Origin: Morinoia aosen
Lineage: Eukaryota > Arthropoda > Malacostraca > Amphipoda > Talitridae
Length of the DNA stretch: 64,000 nt
Assembly (NCBI GenBank): GCA_030386875.1
Contig: CM059562.1
Coordinates: forward strand, 66,276,201 to 66,340,200
Direction: 5' to 3'
The notes below the pieces were generated by a model that saw nothing but the letters and a program-made list of their open reading frames with translations, was not told the origin of the DNA and searched no databases. Position numbers and translations under genes: made by a program. Below are positions 20,483-34,708 of the stretch, one piece after another. Numbering within the stretch: the first letter of the stretch is position 1; every line of letters starts with the position of its first letter.

Positions 20483-21374
20483 GAATAGTATTCACATGAC
20501 CATTATGATGGGTGTAGTACTCCTATGACCATTGTGATGAGTATAGAACTCATATGACCATTATGATGAGTATAGTACTCATACGAACCATTATGATGAG
20601 TATAGTTCTCATACGAACCATTATGATGAGTATAGTACTCATACGAACCATTATGATGAGTATAGTACTCATACGAACCATTATGATGAGTATATTATTC
20701 TTACGAACCATTATGATGAGCATAGTACTCTGACGAACCATTATGATGAACATAGTACTCATACGAACGATTATGATGAGTATAGGACTCATACGAACAC
20801 TTATGATGAGTATAGTACTCATACGAAACATTATGATGAGTATAGTACTCTTACAAACCATTACGATGAGTTTAGTACTCATACGAACCATTATGATGAG
20901 TATAGTACTCATACGAACTATTATGATGAGTATAGTACTCATATGAAACATTATGATGAGTATTGAGTATAGTACTCACACGAACCATTATGATGAGTAT
21001 AGTACTCATACGAACCATTATGATGAGTATAGTACTCATACGAACCATTATGATGAGTATAGTACTCATATGAAACATTATGATGAGTATAGTACTCATA
21101 TGAAACATTATAATGAGTATTGAGTATAGTATTCACACGACCCATTATGATGAGTATAGTACTCATACGAACCATTATGATGAGTATAGTACTCATATGA
21201 AACATTATGATGAGTATTGAGTATAGTACTCACACGACCCATTATGATGAGTATAGCACTCATACGAACCATTATGATGAGTATAGTACTCTTACGAACC
21301 ATTATGATGAGTATAGCACTCATACGAACCATTATGATGAGTATAGTACTGTTACGAACCATTATGATGAGTAA
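20483..21374. repeat. Minisatellite of about 29 palindromic 30-bp units
   Basis: The core of each unit is ATGAGTATAGTACTCAT, a perfect 7-bp inverted repeat around TAG, preceded by a variable (C)GAACCATT or GAAACATT linker. The period is exactly 30 bp from about 20521 to 20940. Three longer units contain an extra ATTGAGT (near 20961, 21118 and 21215). Because 30 is a multiple of 3, long repetitive open frames appear on both strands; these are not genes. Confidence 0.95.
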
Positions 21375-24300
21375 GACATGCAAACGACAATCAAGACCCC
21401 CGTTAGCCGAGTATTCATCTTGCATTTTTTTTAATATACTTCTAGTATTCACAAGTTTCGGATTGTGAGTTATGAGAGAGGAAGAAGACGCTAAACATTC
21501 AATCAACTATCAAAATGTCTATTGCAAGAATGGGGAATTATAATTTCCAGGTAAATAACTAATCGAGTTAATGAAATTTTTTACCAATTAAAGAGCATTA
21601 TTTTTTAGCAAAGTAACGTTGAGAGCCTTTATCATAAGCCGTTTTTAATTACAGCTTAACATTTTATGGCTTCATGATGGTTTCTTGCAAATTTCTCCGA
21701 GATTCTGTGTTTGTTTTAATTTTAGATCATCAGTAAATACGATGAGAAACTACGCTTAAGATATGCTCAATGAAGAAGGCTTTGATTATCTTGAACTCAC
21801 TTCAGAGATGAAGCTAAGAACCGAAACACGCAAAAAAGAGGAAGAATGTTCGGGTTCACAGAATAGCAGAAATGCTTATTGAAGTCCTGCGAGTTCATTA
21901 AGAAGACGGTTAACCGTCGGCGTGCACAAAAACAGCGTGAACGCTCGCGATACAGTACATTGATTCTGGAAAATTATTTTCGCCCCTCTTATGAATGAAC
22001 ATGCACTTCACTAAACTTCTTGCCTCGGCCAATTTCTTTCAATTAATCAATGTTATTCTAAGGGATTGCGGATTTTCTAGAAGCTTTTGGATCTTTTGTT
22101 CCTAACTCACGCAATTGATTCTTAAATCGGACATCTAATTCCCTGTGAGCTCTGTGACTCAGCATTTTGTTCACCTAATTTCATATGCAGAAGCAGAACT
22201 TGCGATATTGATCCCTGCATGACATATATTCGACGTTTGAAGCTTTCAATTTTATTCTCATTTTTACATTTCAATAACAATGGAGGCTCCTTTGTTCCGT
22301 TTTTAAAATGTTAAAATACCAACTGTGGGTCAATCAACCAAGTCAAGTATTTTAAATTGAATTAAACTTACCTTGGCAAACGTGTTCCCATCGTTCTCAA
22401 CTAAAATCAGCCTTCTCAGGTTACACTAACCACTGGATTCTAATATATAATTATCCCTTCGATGCTTTCAGTTCTCACTATTCTACTCATGTTGATGATA
22501 ATTTTACCTGACGAAGAGAGAAAGATTGAAACTAGAAATAGAAATGAATACGAGTATATTCGTAGAGCGGCTAATTACGAAGCCAGACAGGCCATGTGCA
22601 TTTCGTGGATTAAACAGATTGCCCGTGGGCCAATATTTGATTAACAGCGTGAAATTCAGAGACAGCGATCCTTGCAACAACATGCAGCTGCTGCAGCATT
22701 TGTGACAGTAGAGCAGCACTATGATACAGCTACAAGATCATTTCCTTTGGAACTCAAAAGTACAAGTGTTAATAGTTTATGGTTACCTAAATTTATAGCT
22801 TTATTGATAACAAAGCACTTGTGTGAAGGTTGATTGGGGTAAATATAAGCCTTTGATTCAGAATAAAATGTTTTTATTCCAATTCTAAAAAAAAGTTTCA
22901 TCGCTAATTTCATTCAGACGAAACAAATTCATCATACATGTAGACATTATTCTTATCAATTTAGTCCTCAATACTACATCTATTTTATTTTTAATTCATG
23001 ATTTCAGTTAATATTTGCAATATCCTTAATTTTTCTTCAGTGGTTCACTGAGGAATTAATAATTTATTTGAATTACACGGACGGCCATGAGAGGAACGAA
23101 CCTTGGAGATTGTACATCTACGTCAAAACAATCTACGTCAAGATGAAAACGGGTCACACTTCCTAGGGAGGACCATCAGCTTCTCGGTTAGGACTATTTA
23201 CAGTGAAAATGATCCTATTCGGACTTTTTTTGGAGTATGGTAAAATGCACACAAATGAAGTGGACGGAGTAAACCAGCTATGGCTGTCGGGCCTGACTGG
23301 GGAAAAGGGTTGTACTGGGCTGCTATTGATCCAGGAAGTTCTGGTGCGGCCTGTGCTGCCTCTCTCGCCTCCTAGTTACTAAGTATAAATGATTGGGGCT
23401 TGCTGTCGGCGACCCTCCAGTGAGGAGGAAAAGCCAGGTACATGTATGTACTGTATAATAGGAAATAACGCTGGATTTTCCGAATTAGTTTTGCTAAGTT
23501 ATTCAGTGTTACTCAATAGTTGTTTTAGTCAATTTAAATCGTTATATTTTGCAGCTCAGCTTTGAAATTTTGCAATGAGGTAGAATTGTGTAAGCTGCTT
23601 CTCCGTGATGTTGTATGTAACTCAGATTACAAATTTTCCTTGATAGTTGAAACAAGTCTTTCCCTGAATTGAAATCGGGAATTCCACACAACATTGTGTT
23701 ATTTTCCAGTGTCCCATCCCTGCAAAAAAGAAAACAAAAATATCCTCGTAGCTACTAGGAAGGCCACTCCCTTGTTTTATTCATTTTCTGTTCAAATTAG
23801 AAATTAGAATTCTTCATGTAAAATTTTCTTCATTTGCTTATTTATCTGAAAAGGAACGTGCGGCATGAAAAACTTGCTGGAGCACCATAAGTGTTGTCAA
23901 ATTCGATGCTGCAGTGTTACATTCCCGGAACAAATTTATATTTCTCCTCGAAGTGCTTTTCTTTATAACCGTTTTGCTTGAACTTCAGAAAATATTCATT
24001 CCTTATCAAAGTTTCTCAACCATTTTTACAATAGTTTCAATTATTAATGGTATTGTTTTTTGCCCATCTAAGAACAGATGACATTCATGAGTTTTTTAGC
24101 ATATTTTATAACAAAATAGGGTGATAATAGACGTGGCAATGGTACTACTACACAACCGATGTGAGCAGTGATATTCGCGTACCATGGAAAAGCTGCCGCA
24201 AAATTAAACGGATAACCGGAGGTAAAAATATTAAAATAAAATAAATGAATAAAAGTGAGACAAGACACATCGAGGACTGAATTTATTTTAAATTAATACA

Positions 24301-27300
24301 CACTGTGAAATCTCTATGAATATTAAATAATGAAAAATAAATAAGTATTTATTTATTGAGTGAGATGACATCATTAGTCGTCAAGTGGATGCCAATAGGA
24401 TGTCTGGATGTCAAGTGGACATCATTCTCACGTGCATTGCGTACTCGAGTGTACTGCTCAAGTGCACTCTGTACTGTATGTAGGTACTCAAGGGCACCAA
24501 GCACAGGTCATGTAACGAAAAAACAGTGAAGCTCAACCTCTAATAATTAATCCTAATTTTCGAAAATTCACGTACCTTCACTTATAAAGTTCAAAGCAAA
24601 AAATTGTATCACTATTTGTTAGTCTTAAGTCTGCTCACATCAACATCAATGCTGTATTATCACAGTAAAAATATCATGTTTGAAACTAAGTGATGAATAT
24701 TTAACATAGGAGCTATCAACTCACTTCCTTCGTTTCTTAATAATTCTGATTATTGTTACAGACAGCGGTTGAATTAATTGAACATAATTATGGAGTAGAC
24801 TTGTTTTAAGACTGATAAACAAGTTCGGAAAATCAACTACTTTTTTGCAATCGTACATTATTTTCGCTGTTTATGTACACACTCTATGACGTTGTCACCC
24901 ATAAATATAAAGAGCAGGTCACCGTAAGTTTACGGTGCATTCTAGAAAAATGTCATTGGAGCAAAAAAAACCTACAAACTCGTCAATCAACGCAATGCTT
25001 CAAGGAATGACGTTTCCTTTCCTAATTTTGATTAAATGAAGCACAAAAAAGAAATTCGCACGAACCTTAATTTACATTCTCCATAGTGATGCAAAGACTG
25101 AAGAGAACCAGATAATTTCAAGTTAGCTCTAACGCTCTCTTATTTAATCATTTAACAAACATCGACGCGTTAGCAAATGCTTCAAACTTTCAATGGAGCG
25201 CGCAATAAAACTGAGCGCCTCTGTTGAAACTAGCTCTTTAATTCCTCATTTGTACAGTTTATTGGGACACGAAATTCGAGCCACGTGCGTATTGACGCTT
25301 GACGTTCAATTAAAGTTGGCTGAATGTTATTTCGATTGTCAAATTCCGTGCCGTACGTAAGCTGCCTGGCGAGATTGAAGCGAGCGAAGTTTTCGAAAGG
25401 TGGCGCAAACAGCACCGGCCTTGAGCGTTTCGAGAGGCAGTGAGAGGCTCCCAAGCACTCGCCTAAAATGGAAAATAGTCCACATAAATTGAAAGGCGAT
25501 GATCAGGGATCGATTAAATTCTCTCAAAGAACCATTAGAATTGCGTTCGAGTGCATGACGTCGTGATTGCTTGTTCGACGTTCGTGTAAGGATGAAAAGG
25601 AAAAAATTACGAAGCTATTTTATGGAAGTTGGCGATGCTGTAGCTTCTCATGGTGAGTAACAAAACATGATTACCGAGTATGAATAGTTCATTCATTAAA
25701 ACAGATGCGTTTTGCGAGTCTTATTTTTTGCACTAATCAGTTGTTTCTCCTTTTTCACTCGATTAGAAAATGCAATAACATACATAAGCAGTAAAAACCA
25801 TCCGTTTTTAAAGTAATGCTCAAATGATTGTCCCAAATAATGTCCGCAAACTCGGCGCAATTCATGGGGAAAAACATGATATTGTGCAACTCTGAATGCA
25901 GCTACAGCATTTATTCACTACATGAGCAACGCATGATTTCCTGGTGTCTGGAGTTTAACAGTTATAAATGAAGAAACATTAATGCTCTCCATGACCAACT
26001 GATGAGCTTATGTTGTAGATGAGCATAGGTAAATCTCAAGTTGTATCAGTTTTTTTATTTGTTGTCTGACTTGAGCGGTAAGTAGTCGTTAGTTATTATC
26101 AGTATATTTTAAGTTACTATTATTAGCAACTACAAATCATCTTCACATACATAAACAAAATTAACGTAGATATTATTTTTCACTATTAGCCATCACTGAA
26201 TCACGCGATTGAAGTTATATTAAGATGACCTTGTGCATAAATATTCTTCTAGTGCTGAAATACTACGAACAATATTACAAATTTATGATTGCGTAAATAT
26301 TTAAACAAGTTAACCGAGTCACTGAATATTTTTCTTATTTGAAGTATCTAGAAACTATAAAAGTTTGATCAACTTTATTGACTTGAATCGCATTTCTTTG
26401 AAATAAGATGATTACGCTAATGTGTCCTTTCATCTAACTAACGTAACGATTCGTTGGCATCATTCACGTCTATGCTCGTAGAAACTTAATTCAGTTTATA
26501 GCACAGAAATATACTGACATCAAAAATTTACCTGGAACTCCATTTCATCATATATTCAAGCTAAACAGCATTAGTGAGCGAACTTATTTTCAACAGCTGG
26601 GTTTCATAAATACGTGGAGGAGCTTTAAAATCAAACTTTGGTTGAAAGAACCGAACCGATTACGTAGTACCCAATTCTACTTGCAGATGTCTAGAGTAGA
26701 AACTTTCTTATTCGTGAAAACTGACTCAAAACCATATTAAATTATGCTATGGAGAGCCCGCGTGGACTTAAATGCTTTTCCGATTTTAAAACAAGTGAAA
26801 TACTGATTGATAACAGCTTCTCCCTGAACCGCTTTCGACGTCTTGGACCGATAAAAACTTGCAAAACCTTTGTACAAAATCCACAACACCTATTTGAGGA
26901 ATTGTGCAGCTATCTAGAGTGACTTGAAACTCAGTTCAGTGTGCGTCAATAGAGAAGAATGTGATCTCGATGATTTTGGAGGTAAGAAGGGCGCTGACTC
27001 CATGCCCTTGAACGCTAAAGCCGATGGGCATATATTTTTGACCTAAAACGATATCACCACTGATCCTCCCGCACTCTTCACTCCTCCCTTCCTCCCATCT
27101 GCCAATCCAGCCGGCTTTCCCTCCAATGAAAAGAGACATGAAAGGAAAGTGTTTCAGTGAGGTAGATGAGAAAAAAATGAAATGATGTTGGATCTGCCAG
27201 ATGCCACTCAAAACGGGTACGAGTTATGTCATTGAGCTACGAACGATAGCATTCAAGTAATACGAATATGATAGCTCCATTGAGAAATGCTCAAAAATTT

Positions 27301-30300
27301 TTGGAGATTTTCCCCCAAAATATGTATTTAACCTTAAAAAACTAGCCTCTCACTTGTGAGTTCGTCCCTGAACTGAAATAATCACGAACAGATTTAGAGC
27401 AAAAACTGCGCAATTTTTATAACATTATACGCAATGATCTTGTTATTAACTGTACATTCTTTATTTTTCAAATATATTGCCTCGTTGTAGTAAATACAAC
27501 CTCTGTTCAGCTAAAACGAGTCAGTGTGAAATAAAAAGCAAGTTTGATGAACAAGACGCCCCATTATTGAGACAAATTTCCATGCCACTTCTTTACTCTC
27601 TTTTAAAATTAACAACGTATACAGTAACCGTGGAGCTGAGAGCCCATACAAACATAAGCCTTCGATTTCTACACACAAGCAAGCACACTTTTCATTAAAG
27701 TCATTCCAGTGATCAGGTATGCAATGAAGAAGAAGTATCCAATGTAAACATTAGCGAACCGTTCCCAGCGCTATTGGTGCGCAGACATCCTTGCCTCGAT
27801 CGTGGCCGTGTAAACAGCGCCGTTCTCTTCCCATCTCCTGCTCTTTCCCACTCTCGGTTCGAGCGAAACATACTTTGCGTGTTTTGCTCAAAACTTGGTG
27901 AGAAAGTCTCAACTAGAAAGTAAGTTCATCTATCACGGGATACTGTAAGACCCACCCCCAACAGCCCGGGCTTAGCCGTGTTATGAGATTTTTGAAGTTT
28001 CAAAGCAAACCCTCCCGAACCGCAAGCAAATTTTGCTTGAAATAGATATCTCTATCGACATTAGAAAGTTTATGAGCGTCGGCAATAAATGCAAAAATAT
28101 ACGAAGCATTTGAAAAATAAATGTGTCAAGATTTTGATTATTTTAATGCTTTCTAAATCCGAATAAAATCAGTGTAACGCAGTCAGTAATTCTTACGCGT
28201 ATGGGAAATAAATTATAGCTTTGAAGAAGTTTGAATGTGATAAATGATAATTAAGAATATATTACGCATGCTTAAGCTAAGGGCCACAGATTTGTGCATA
28301 TGCACTAGCTAGTTTACACCATTGCAATATGGGAAAGATTATGAAGGGGGTAAAGAAGGAAATATCAGTGAGTTTCTCAGCAATTAGGAGTTTACGTTTT
28401 CATGGAATTCATCTTTCTAAAAAAATGATCGTGTGTTGTGCAGTGAAAATTCAAGCAAGTGAAGCATAAAAAAACACAGCAATGGACACTAAAAGCTGCA
28501 TGTCTCACAGCCCAACAAAATGTAAAAGTGAAAGAATTGACTCACGAAGATGTCTCACAACTCAATGCACTGAGCCACTCCGATCAATGTTTTCGTCACC
28601 GGTGCCGGCGAATAAGCACCTGAAATATCCACCCAAAGTTACTTCGCTTATCGTTCATTTAAAAAAAAAATTTTAGATCCTGAAATTTAAACTTTTGCTG
28701 AAAAGACATACCAATTAATTTCATGTAAAGGAAATTATAAAATCCTAAAAACTCACTTCTATGATATTAAATAGTGCCGAGAAATCGTATTCACGTTGGA
28801 TGACAATCGGATTTGCCAACGGTAAATTCAATGAAAATCACCGTTCAACGACTGAAATCCTTTAAATTCTGATACATAATAACACACCTGTGATCACATA
28901 TAAAATGAAAATTTGAGGGCTGATTTCTTTTCATAGTTTGTAAACATTGAAGTCTAAATAATGCAAGTGTACTAACTTACTAAACAAAAATTGTGTTAAC
29001 TCGAACATGCAAAGACGCACAGCGTAGACACGTTCACTTTCTTCACTGCATGTGGAATAAAATTATTAGCTTACGCTGTCCTCGAGCATATTTTCGTGCC
29101 AAAAATTTCAATATACCGCAATGGAATGCAGTTCTCTGAATCTTATGAATGTTTTGGAAAGAAGGTTATAAAAATAACCCGTTCTGCCTTGGGCCTTCTT
29201 GACTGCAGCCTGGCTACGTCGCCTAGACTTCCAAGGACGGAATCCTATTTCAGACCCAAGCGACCCTTGAACATTCAGACTTGACCTCTGCTTAGTATCT
29301 GATATTAATATTTTTTTAATAATTCGCCACGCACAAAAAATGTTCTTGATGTTAGATCATGATGCAAAGTAAGGATTTTATGTATTTGCAAATATTTTAA
29401 CAACTACACTTGGATTTCCACAGTGAATCTATTTGAATGAATCCTCTGTCCGACTGTGCTCGATAATGTGAGCAGGCGAATATCCTACGAGCTACGACCA
29501 GACAACCAACAACAAGAAGAACTCAGCCGACAAAAAGCATCTTGGAAGTTTTTATGCTATATTTTTTATTGGGGTAGCATTCGCATAGAGACTGACAGTG
29601 TACGTATTACCATTTTGCCTTGGAATGAGAAAAACATTGTTTTCTCAGACGACTTAATGAGAATGAAATAAGTATAAATATAGAAGTAATCTTGAAAAGT
29701 TATTTGCCATAAGTAAAACCTAGCAGTTTGCAGGATACAATGACAATGAAACTCTTTTTAAGAGGTGGGTGTTGAAATTCACGCAAAATTTGTTATTAAT
29801 GCTAAAAAATTTGCAAGGTTAAATTTACGTTATTCAACAAGACAATAAAAAAATCATGAATCACTGTTGCACTGCTTATGCCAATTTTCGATGCTAAGAT
29901 AGTTTCTTCGCTCATTAAGATTTATTGGCTCAAATATATTCATCGAGATTTCAAGAAAGTAGCGGCAAAAATTCAGCATGCAGTCACGAAATGAATTGTA
30001 ACTATACGTCACAAGTACATAAAACTAACAATGCAGTGTAGGTGTCATCCACCTGTCTAGTGTGTAAACGTCATTTTTCTTATGAAAGCGTTTGGATAGT
30101 CGGGTTAAGTTTCTTTAGACTGAATAAAACCTATAAAGATTTTTACAAATTTTAGCACCGAAGTTGAGAGCCAAAAAGTTTGCTTTTAGTACTCATACTC
30201 GACATACGCATGTGACTTCAAGTAATTACTCTTAACGCAGTGTTTCAGTTTTATCAACACAATCCAACTCACAAAAAAAAGTTTTCAAACATTATCCCCA

Positions 30301-32867
30301 GATGATAATTAAGAACACAGGATTAATTAATTACTTCGTTTAAGATCAGCAGAAATTTCTAAAACAATCTTGCACTCTGTGGGAACTCCGGTATTTAATA
30401 AGCACGTGAGGGCGCTACAACGCAGCAGCTCCGCGCCTGCGAACTTGAGCGTACCACCTGTGCCTGGGACGCTCCTTCCGAAGCCAGACATCGGTTTCCG
30501 ATTAATTGGCCACTTGGAGTTGAGGCGTCAGGTTCCTCAGGCTTGGATCTTTCAAGGCGTTCGAAAAACTTTGATATGCGATTCTTTCCCGTCGAAGCAA
30601 ACACTTCTTCGAGGAAATTCTTCAAATCCTCGCATGCTTGAATTCGGTACTTTAAGTTATTGCCCCAGACGAGAAAAGTTGGGCGAATGATTGAAAGTGT
30701 AAATTGTCCGGTGAAAATTTGAAATGATTTTATTCGATCATTGAGAATCGCATCTAAGTACAGATTAATTTCAGCTCATATCTGATTCAGCTTATATGAT
30801 GACTATATAGTATGTAAAGGAGGATGAAAAATATTTAATCCCTTTTTCTTACTCACAAAACATTTCAACTGAATAGTTTAACTTCATATTTGCTTGAGAC
30901 ATGGTAGCGAAATAAAGCTAAAGAAGCCAAAAGACGACTTAATAACATTACAAACTTTTCAATCTTCAGAAGATTTCTCCTCAGGACACTCCTGAATTAT
31001 ATTGTTCGATTAAAACTTTACCGTTTATTTTTCGACCTTTTTAAGATTTGATGTAACGAAGCAGAGAAACTCAAGAAGCAAATTTATTTGTTTCAATTGT
31101 TTGCCGAAGGAGAACCAAACCCTATTTCAAAATGGCAAGGCTGTGTTTTGCTAGCGAATGTGTAGAACGGCAGCTCATACGAGACATCATACAGGTTTAA
31201 TAAGTGAACCATCGCAATGACACATGCTACATTTTAAATGAACGATTTCTAAAATAACTGTGCCTTGTACATTTTTTAAGAGTCCAGGAAGATGAATCGG
31301 AGATCTCCGGAGGGCGCCTAAGCTGCTCAAGCGACGCCGGGATACTGGGATGAGACAACCTCGACTTCCTGCAAATGTTTCTTCTTTTTCAGAGATTCAT
31401 TGGCTGCCAGCTGAACTGTTTCATACCTACATTCACAATTATAGCTTTTTATTACGTTTTTAAAATTCACTCCTTTTTTTCTGTCGGCCTAATAATGTTA
31501 TAGATCTTCACTTAAGTCTGGTTGGACTTATTCATTTTGATTTTATGCATTTTATAGAAGATAACGATGCATTTGCGGCAAACATAGAACTATTGTCTTA
31601 GGGTAATATATTTAAAAGTATTGATGCGAGCTCAAATTTAAATTTGTCGATAACTTTTTCTTTAATTCTCTTTTAAATATTTATCGCTTAAATGCTCATA
31701 CAATTGAGCGAATATGTTCAAGAGTCACGAACACTTCGGAAATTAGAGATATATTAAGCCTAGGTCATAAGGTTTAGCATCAATAAGCAAATTCGTTTCG
31801 AGAGAGGAACTTCTGGCACCTTTGCTTCCGTCATCAATTAGCTTTAGGATTCATAGAGCAGAAATAACCACTTACGGATGCAGAAATTGGTTTAGCCAAG
31901 AGTGTAGTCCGAAGTCTGATTACTGTTCAGAGGTTAATTTAATTACTAATGAGAAAACTTATCTCCTCGGAAGATTTCTTTGCTTTCAGTTTTCATCAAT
32001 GTCAAGGGCCTTTCGTCAACAATTTTCGAGGGCCTGTCGTCGACAATGAAATGCATAGACAATTTACCTTTATTTATTTCACTCCTACCACAATTACTTA
32101 CGATTTCTGTGCCCCTACACTGAAAAAATATTAACACCGCAGGATTTACAACTGGCGAAATCCCGTGGTGGATTTGTTAATCTAGAAAAAAGAAATTATA
32201 ATCTTGCACCTATAGCTTGAACCTTTTCAATCATGCACATACACTGCGAATCAAAAGATCTTCCACTTTATCAAAAAACGCTTGCGTTTCATTAAGCTTG
32301 CCTGAGTCTAACGTAGATCTGCTTTCCATTTGTAATGCAAATTTGCTTCGTGCCTTGTAAGACCGCTAATTTCTCACGGACTCGCTGACTTGAAAACGTT
32401 CTTTTAAATGAACAGTAACATCTTTCCTGGAAACCGATATTTTACACGATCTCCCCACGTAGTTTCTTTTTTTTGGGCAATGCTTTTCTGTCTCAATTTT
32501 ATTCATGACCAATTAGTCGCTTCATTATTCGTTATCCTAGTTTTTTTATACACGGTTTTTATACACGTGGCAAAACGTGAACTCCATCGAGTTCATGGTA
32601 CGTTGCGTTGTGCAATAGAAGAGTTCATTTTCAAAATCACTTTGCTCTTTCAATGTTCACTTCCAGTACACAAAATTAATTGGCAATGCCATCAGCATTT
32701 TTTTTTAGCAATCATAATTTCGTTCATCAACATTTCATTAGATGTCTATTGGCTTGGAAACTGCAAAGAACGCTATTATGCTTGAACGAAGAAATTAATC
32801 TCACCCCGAGGAAGAAGCAAAGAATTTCTTCAAAAGACAGAAGAAAATTAATAATAAGCGACGTAAG
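21375..32867. other. AT-rich intergenic sequence, no supported multi-exon gene
   Basis: I find no domain or splice-linked gene. Mildly GC-richer islands occur near 23270-23440, 25340-25470, 27755-27900 and 30400-30560; these could be exons, promoters or decayed elements. The candidate small ORF at 22462 is listed separately. The 125-codon hydrophobic frame at 32408-32785 has no recognisable features. Confidence 0.5.
22462..22644 (+). CDS. Possible small secreted peptide ORF
   Basis: This is a 60-codon ATG frame. The N terminus (MLSVLTILLMLMIILP) has the look of a signal peptide. The rest is hydrophilic and charged (DEERKIETRNRNEYEYIRR, then a single Cys and IARGPIFD). I recognise no family. 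A T-rich host sequence can give such hydrophobic starts by chance, and no promoter or splice site is obvious. Confidence 0.25.
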   Translation: MLSVLTILLMLMIILPDEERKIETRNRNEYEYIRRAANYEARQAMCISWIKQIARGPIFD

Positions 32868-33485
32868 TGGTTTCACGCGATGGCTTGGCGGCCGCATGAA
32901 TACGGCAGTAATTTCCAGATTGAGGTTGATCCCCGTGTTGAACCGTTCCTTCAAATGCTGATGTATTAAAACTTTTCTACTCTTATATAACTAAAATTCC
33001 TATAACTATCAATTCGCCTTTTAATTATGGTTTATGTAGATATGTTCTATTTCATGCTGTTCGAAAACTATGCCACTTAATATTTCGTTGAGTGTACATT
33101 AATTAGAGAATGCACATTGAAGTTAGACATTCACTCGTGTTCCCACGTTCAACAAACGCCCGTCATATTTCTCTAAGAAGTCTTCAACTAACAAGTACTC
33201 GCTTAGGTCATCAGATTTTTCGACTCCATTACCTAATAAGTGACGGTTTCGCTCAAAATAAAAATTACTGTAGAGCAATACTTTTCGCTTATTTTTTTCA
33301 TCATGTTTCTGAATTAGCCAGCATGGCATTTTCCACTATTTTTTCAACCTGAATAAAATGTGGAAATAAACCTTTGAACCATTGCTTTTATTTATTTCAT
33401 TGGCTTCTTACTCGGGTGCATGTGCATATTGGGGTGTGTGGTATTTACAACTGGAGAGCACCCTGAGGATGGTTTATGTAGATAT
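32868..33485. repeat. Duplicated block A-B-C, first copy
   Basis: Three adjoining segments recur downstream. A (about 32868-33027) contains GGCTTGGCGGCCGCATGAAT. B (about 33028-33391) runs from GTTTATGTAGATATGTTC to AACCATTGCTTTT. C (about 33388-33485) contains ACTCGGGTGCATGTGCATAT. A recurs at 34311-34464. C and B recur in swapped order at 34709-35155. The end of C (GGTTTATGTAGATAT) equals the start of B, so C-B is likely the original tandem order. Confidence 0.8.
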
Positions 33486-34310
33486 ATGTAGTCGTTCTCC
33501 ACCTAATGTCTTTTTACCTCCAAAGTTCCCAGCTCGAACACGTTCATCGTAAGAAAACTTGTCTTATAAATTTCACCTAAGTGCGTTAAAAATTGATTTT
33601 ACGAGTAAAAGTTACTATTATAAAAACGGTCGCTATTGTACTTCTCGTTTTTATGCAGAGTTCTGAATTGAGTTCTCTCAGTAGCTAAAAAAACATTGAA
33701 TTTAGCGTAGCCGCATCGTCTGAATGAATGGTGGGCTTCTCATTCATTTTACTTTTCCTTTAAACATAAATAGCTTATTGGTGTCATGATACGTCATTGT
33801 CCACTGAAATTATGAACAGTCGAAAGGTTTTGGTTGATTCTGTAGTTGTGCGCTGTATCTTGTTCTCTTCGGATGACATAACCTGGGAGAGATCCAGCGA
33901 CCTGCTAAATTTGTACTTTCATATCTCAGTCGAGGAAATTCGAAATTAATAATAAGCGTACCAAACGATTTTTGATAATACTTCTTCGTACCTAAAAATG
34001 ACTGTTCTTACTTTAGGATATTTGTTTTACACGCATTTGTAACGCCACAAATACAAGGATGCTACACACGCAAGAATCAGTTCTATTTTGAGAAACCCTG
34101 TTGCCGGATTCACTGCCCTCAAAGTCCTCCAGAAAAACAATAACTTAACTTGTTCTGTCGATCCAGTTATTGAACCCAAACTTCTAGCAAAAATTCTAGG
34201 ACAAACTCGGCCCGAGTGGACAACTTTGTTCATCTCTGAAATGGAATCGTAGCCACTCTGAAACTGCCCTGAAACTCCGACGTAAGAAAGCTGGGGAAAA
34301 CTTTTTGGTT
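33486..34310. other. Unique spacer between duplicated blocks
   Basis: It is AT-rich and not repeated elsewhere in the window. It contains the weak coding-like stretch at 34043-34252. Confidence 0.5.
34043..34252 (+). pseudogene. Coding-like fragment without a start codon
   Basis: A 69-codon open stretch between TAA (34040-34042) and TAG (34250-34252) has protein-like composition, including ILRNPVAGFTALKVLQ and LAKILGQTRPEWTTLFISEM. There is no ATG near its start. A CTTTAG acceptor-like site at about 34013-34018 lies just upstream. It could be a lone exon, a decayed element fragment or chance. I do not recognise it. Confidence 0.2.
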
Positions 34311-34464
34311 TCACGATGGCTTGGCGGCCGCATGAATACGGCAGTAATTTCCAGATTGAGGTTGATCCCCGTGTTGAACCGTTCCTTCAAATACTGATGC
34401 ATTAAAACTTTTCTACTCTTATATAACTAAAATTCCTATAACTATCAATTCGCCTTTTAATTAT
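34311..34464. repeat. Duplicated block A, second copy
   Basis: It is nearly identical to about 32868-33027, from the shared TTCACG...ATGGCTTGGCGG to TTTTAATTATG, and then diverges into unique sequence at 34465-34708. Confidence 0.8.
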
Positions 34465-34708
34465 GTTTTAAGTTAGTAACAACATCGTCATTGAACAATC
34501 TGATTTGAGGATTTCGTAGTATTGATTTAAATTTTAATTTTTGCATATCACTCATAGCGGTACCAAAGCATGAAATCACATGTATCGGTTCTGTTAATCG
34601 CAACAAAAAAAGACTGCTCAATAATGACGGGTCCCACTTGTAAAATGGTTGATCTCTTGTGTTAAAAGCATTGTACTGGCATGAGTGAAACTTAATGACT
34701 GCATGTGA

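Noticed and set aside
20550-21506. Long repetitive ORFs on both strands (MSTILIIMV- and MMSIVLIRTI-like)
   Set aside because: They come only from the 30-bp period being a multiple of three. No unique sequence and no start or splice context.
32408-32785. 125-codon hydrophobic plus-strand frame
   Set aside because: AT-rich, no family features, no splice partners. A receptor fragment was considered but no motif supports it.
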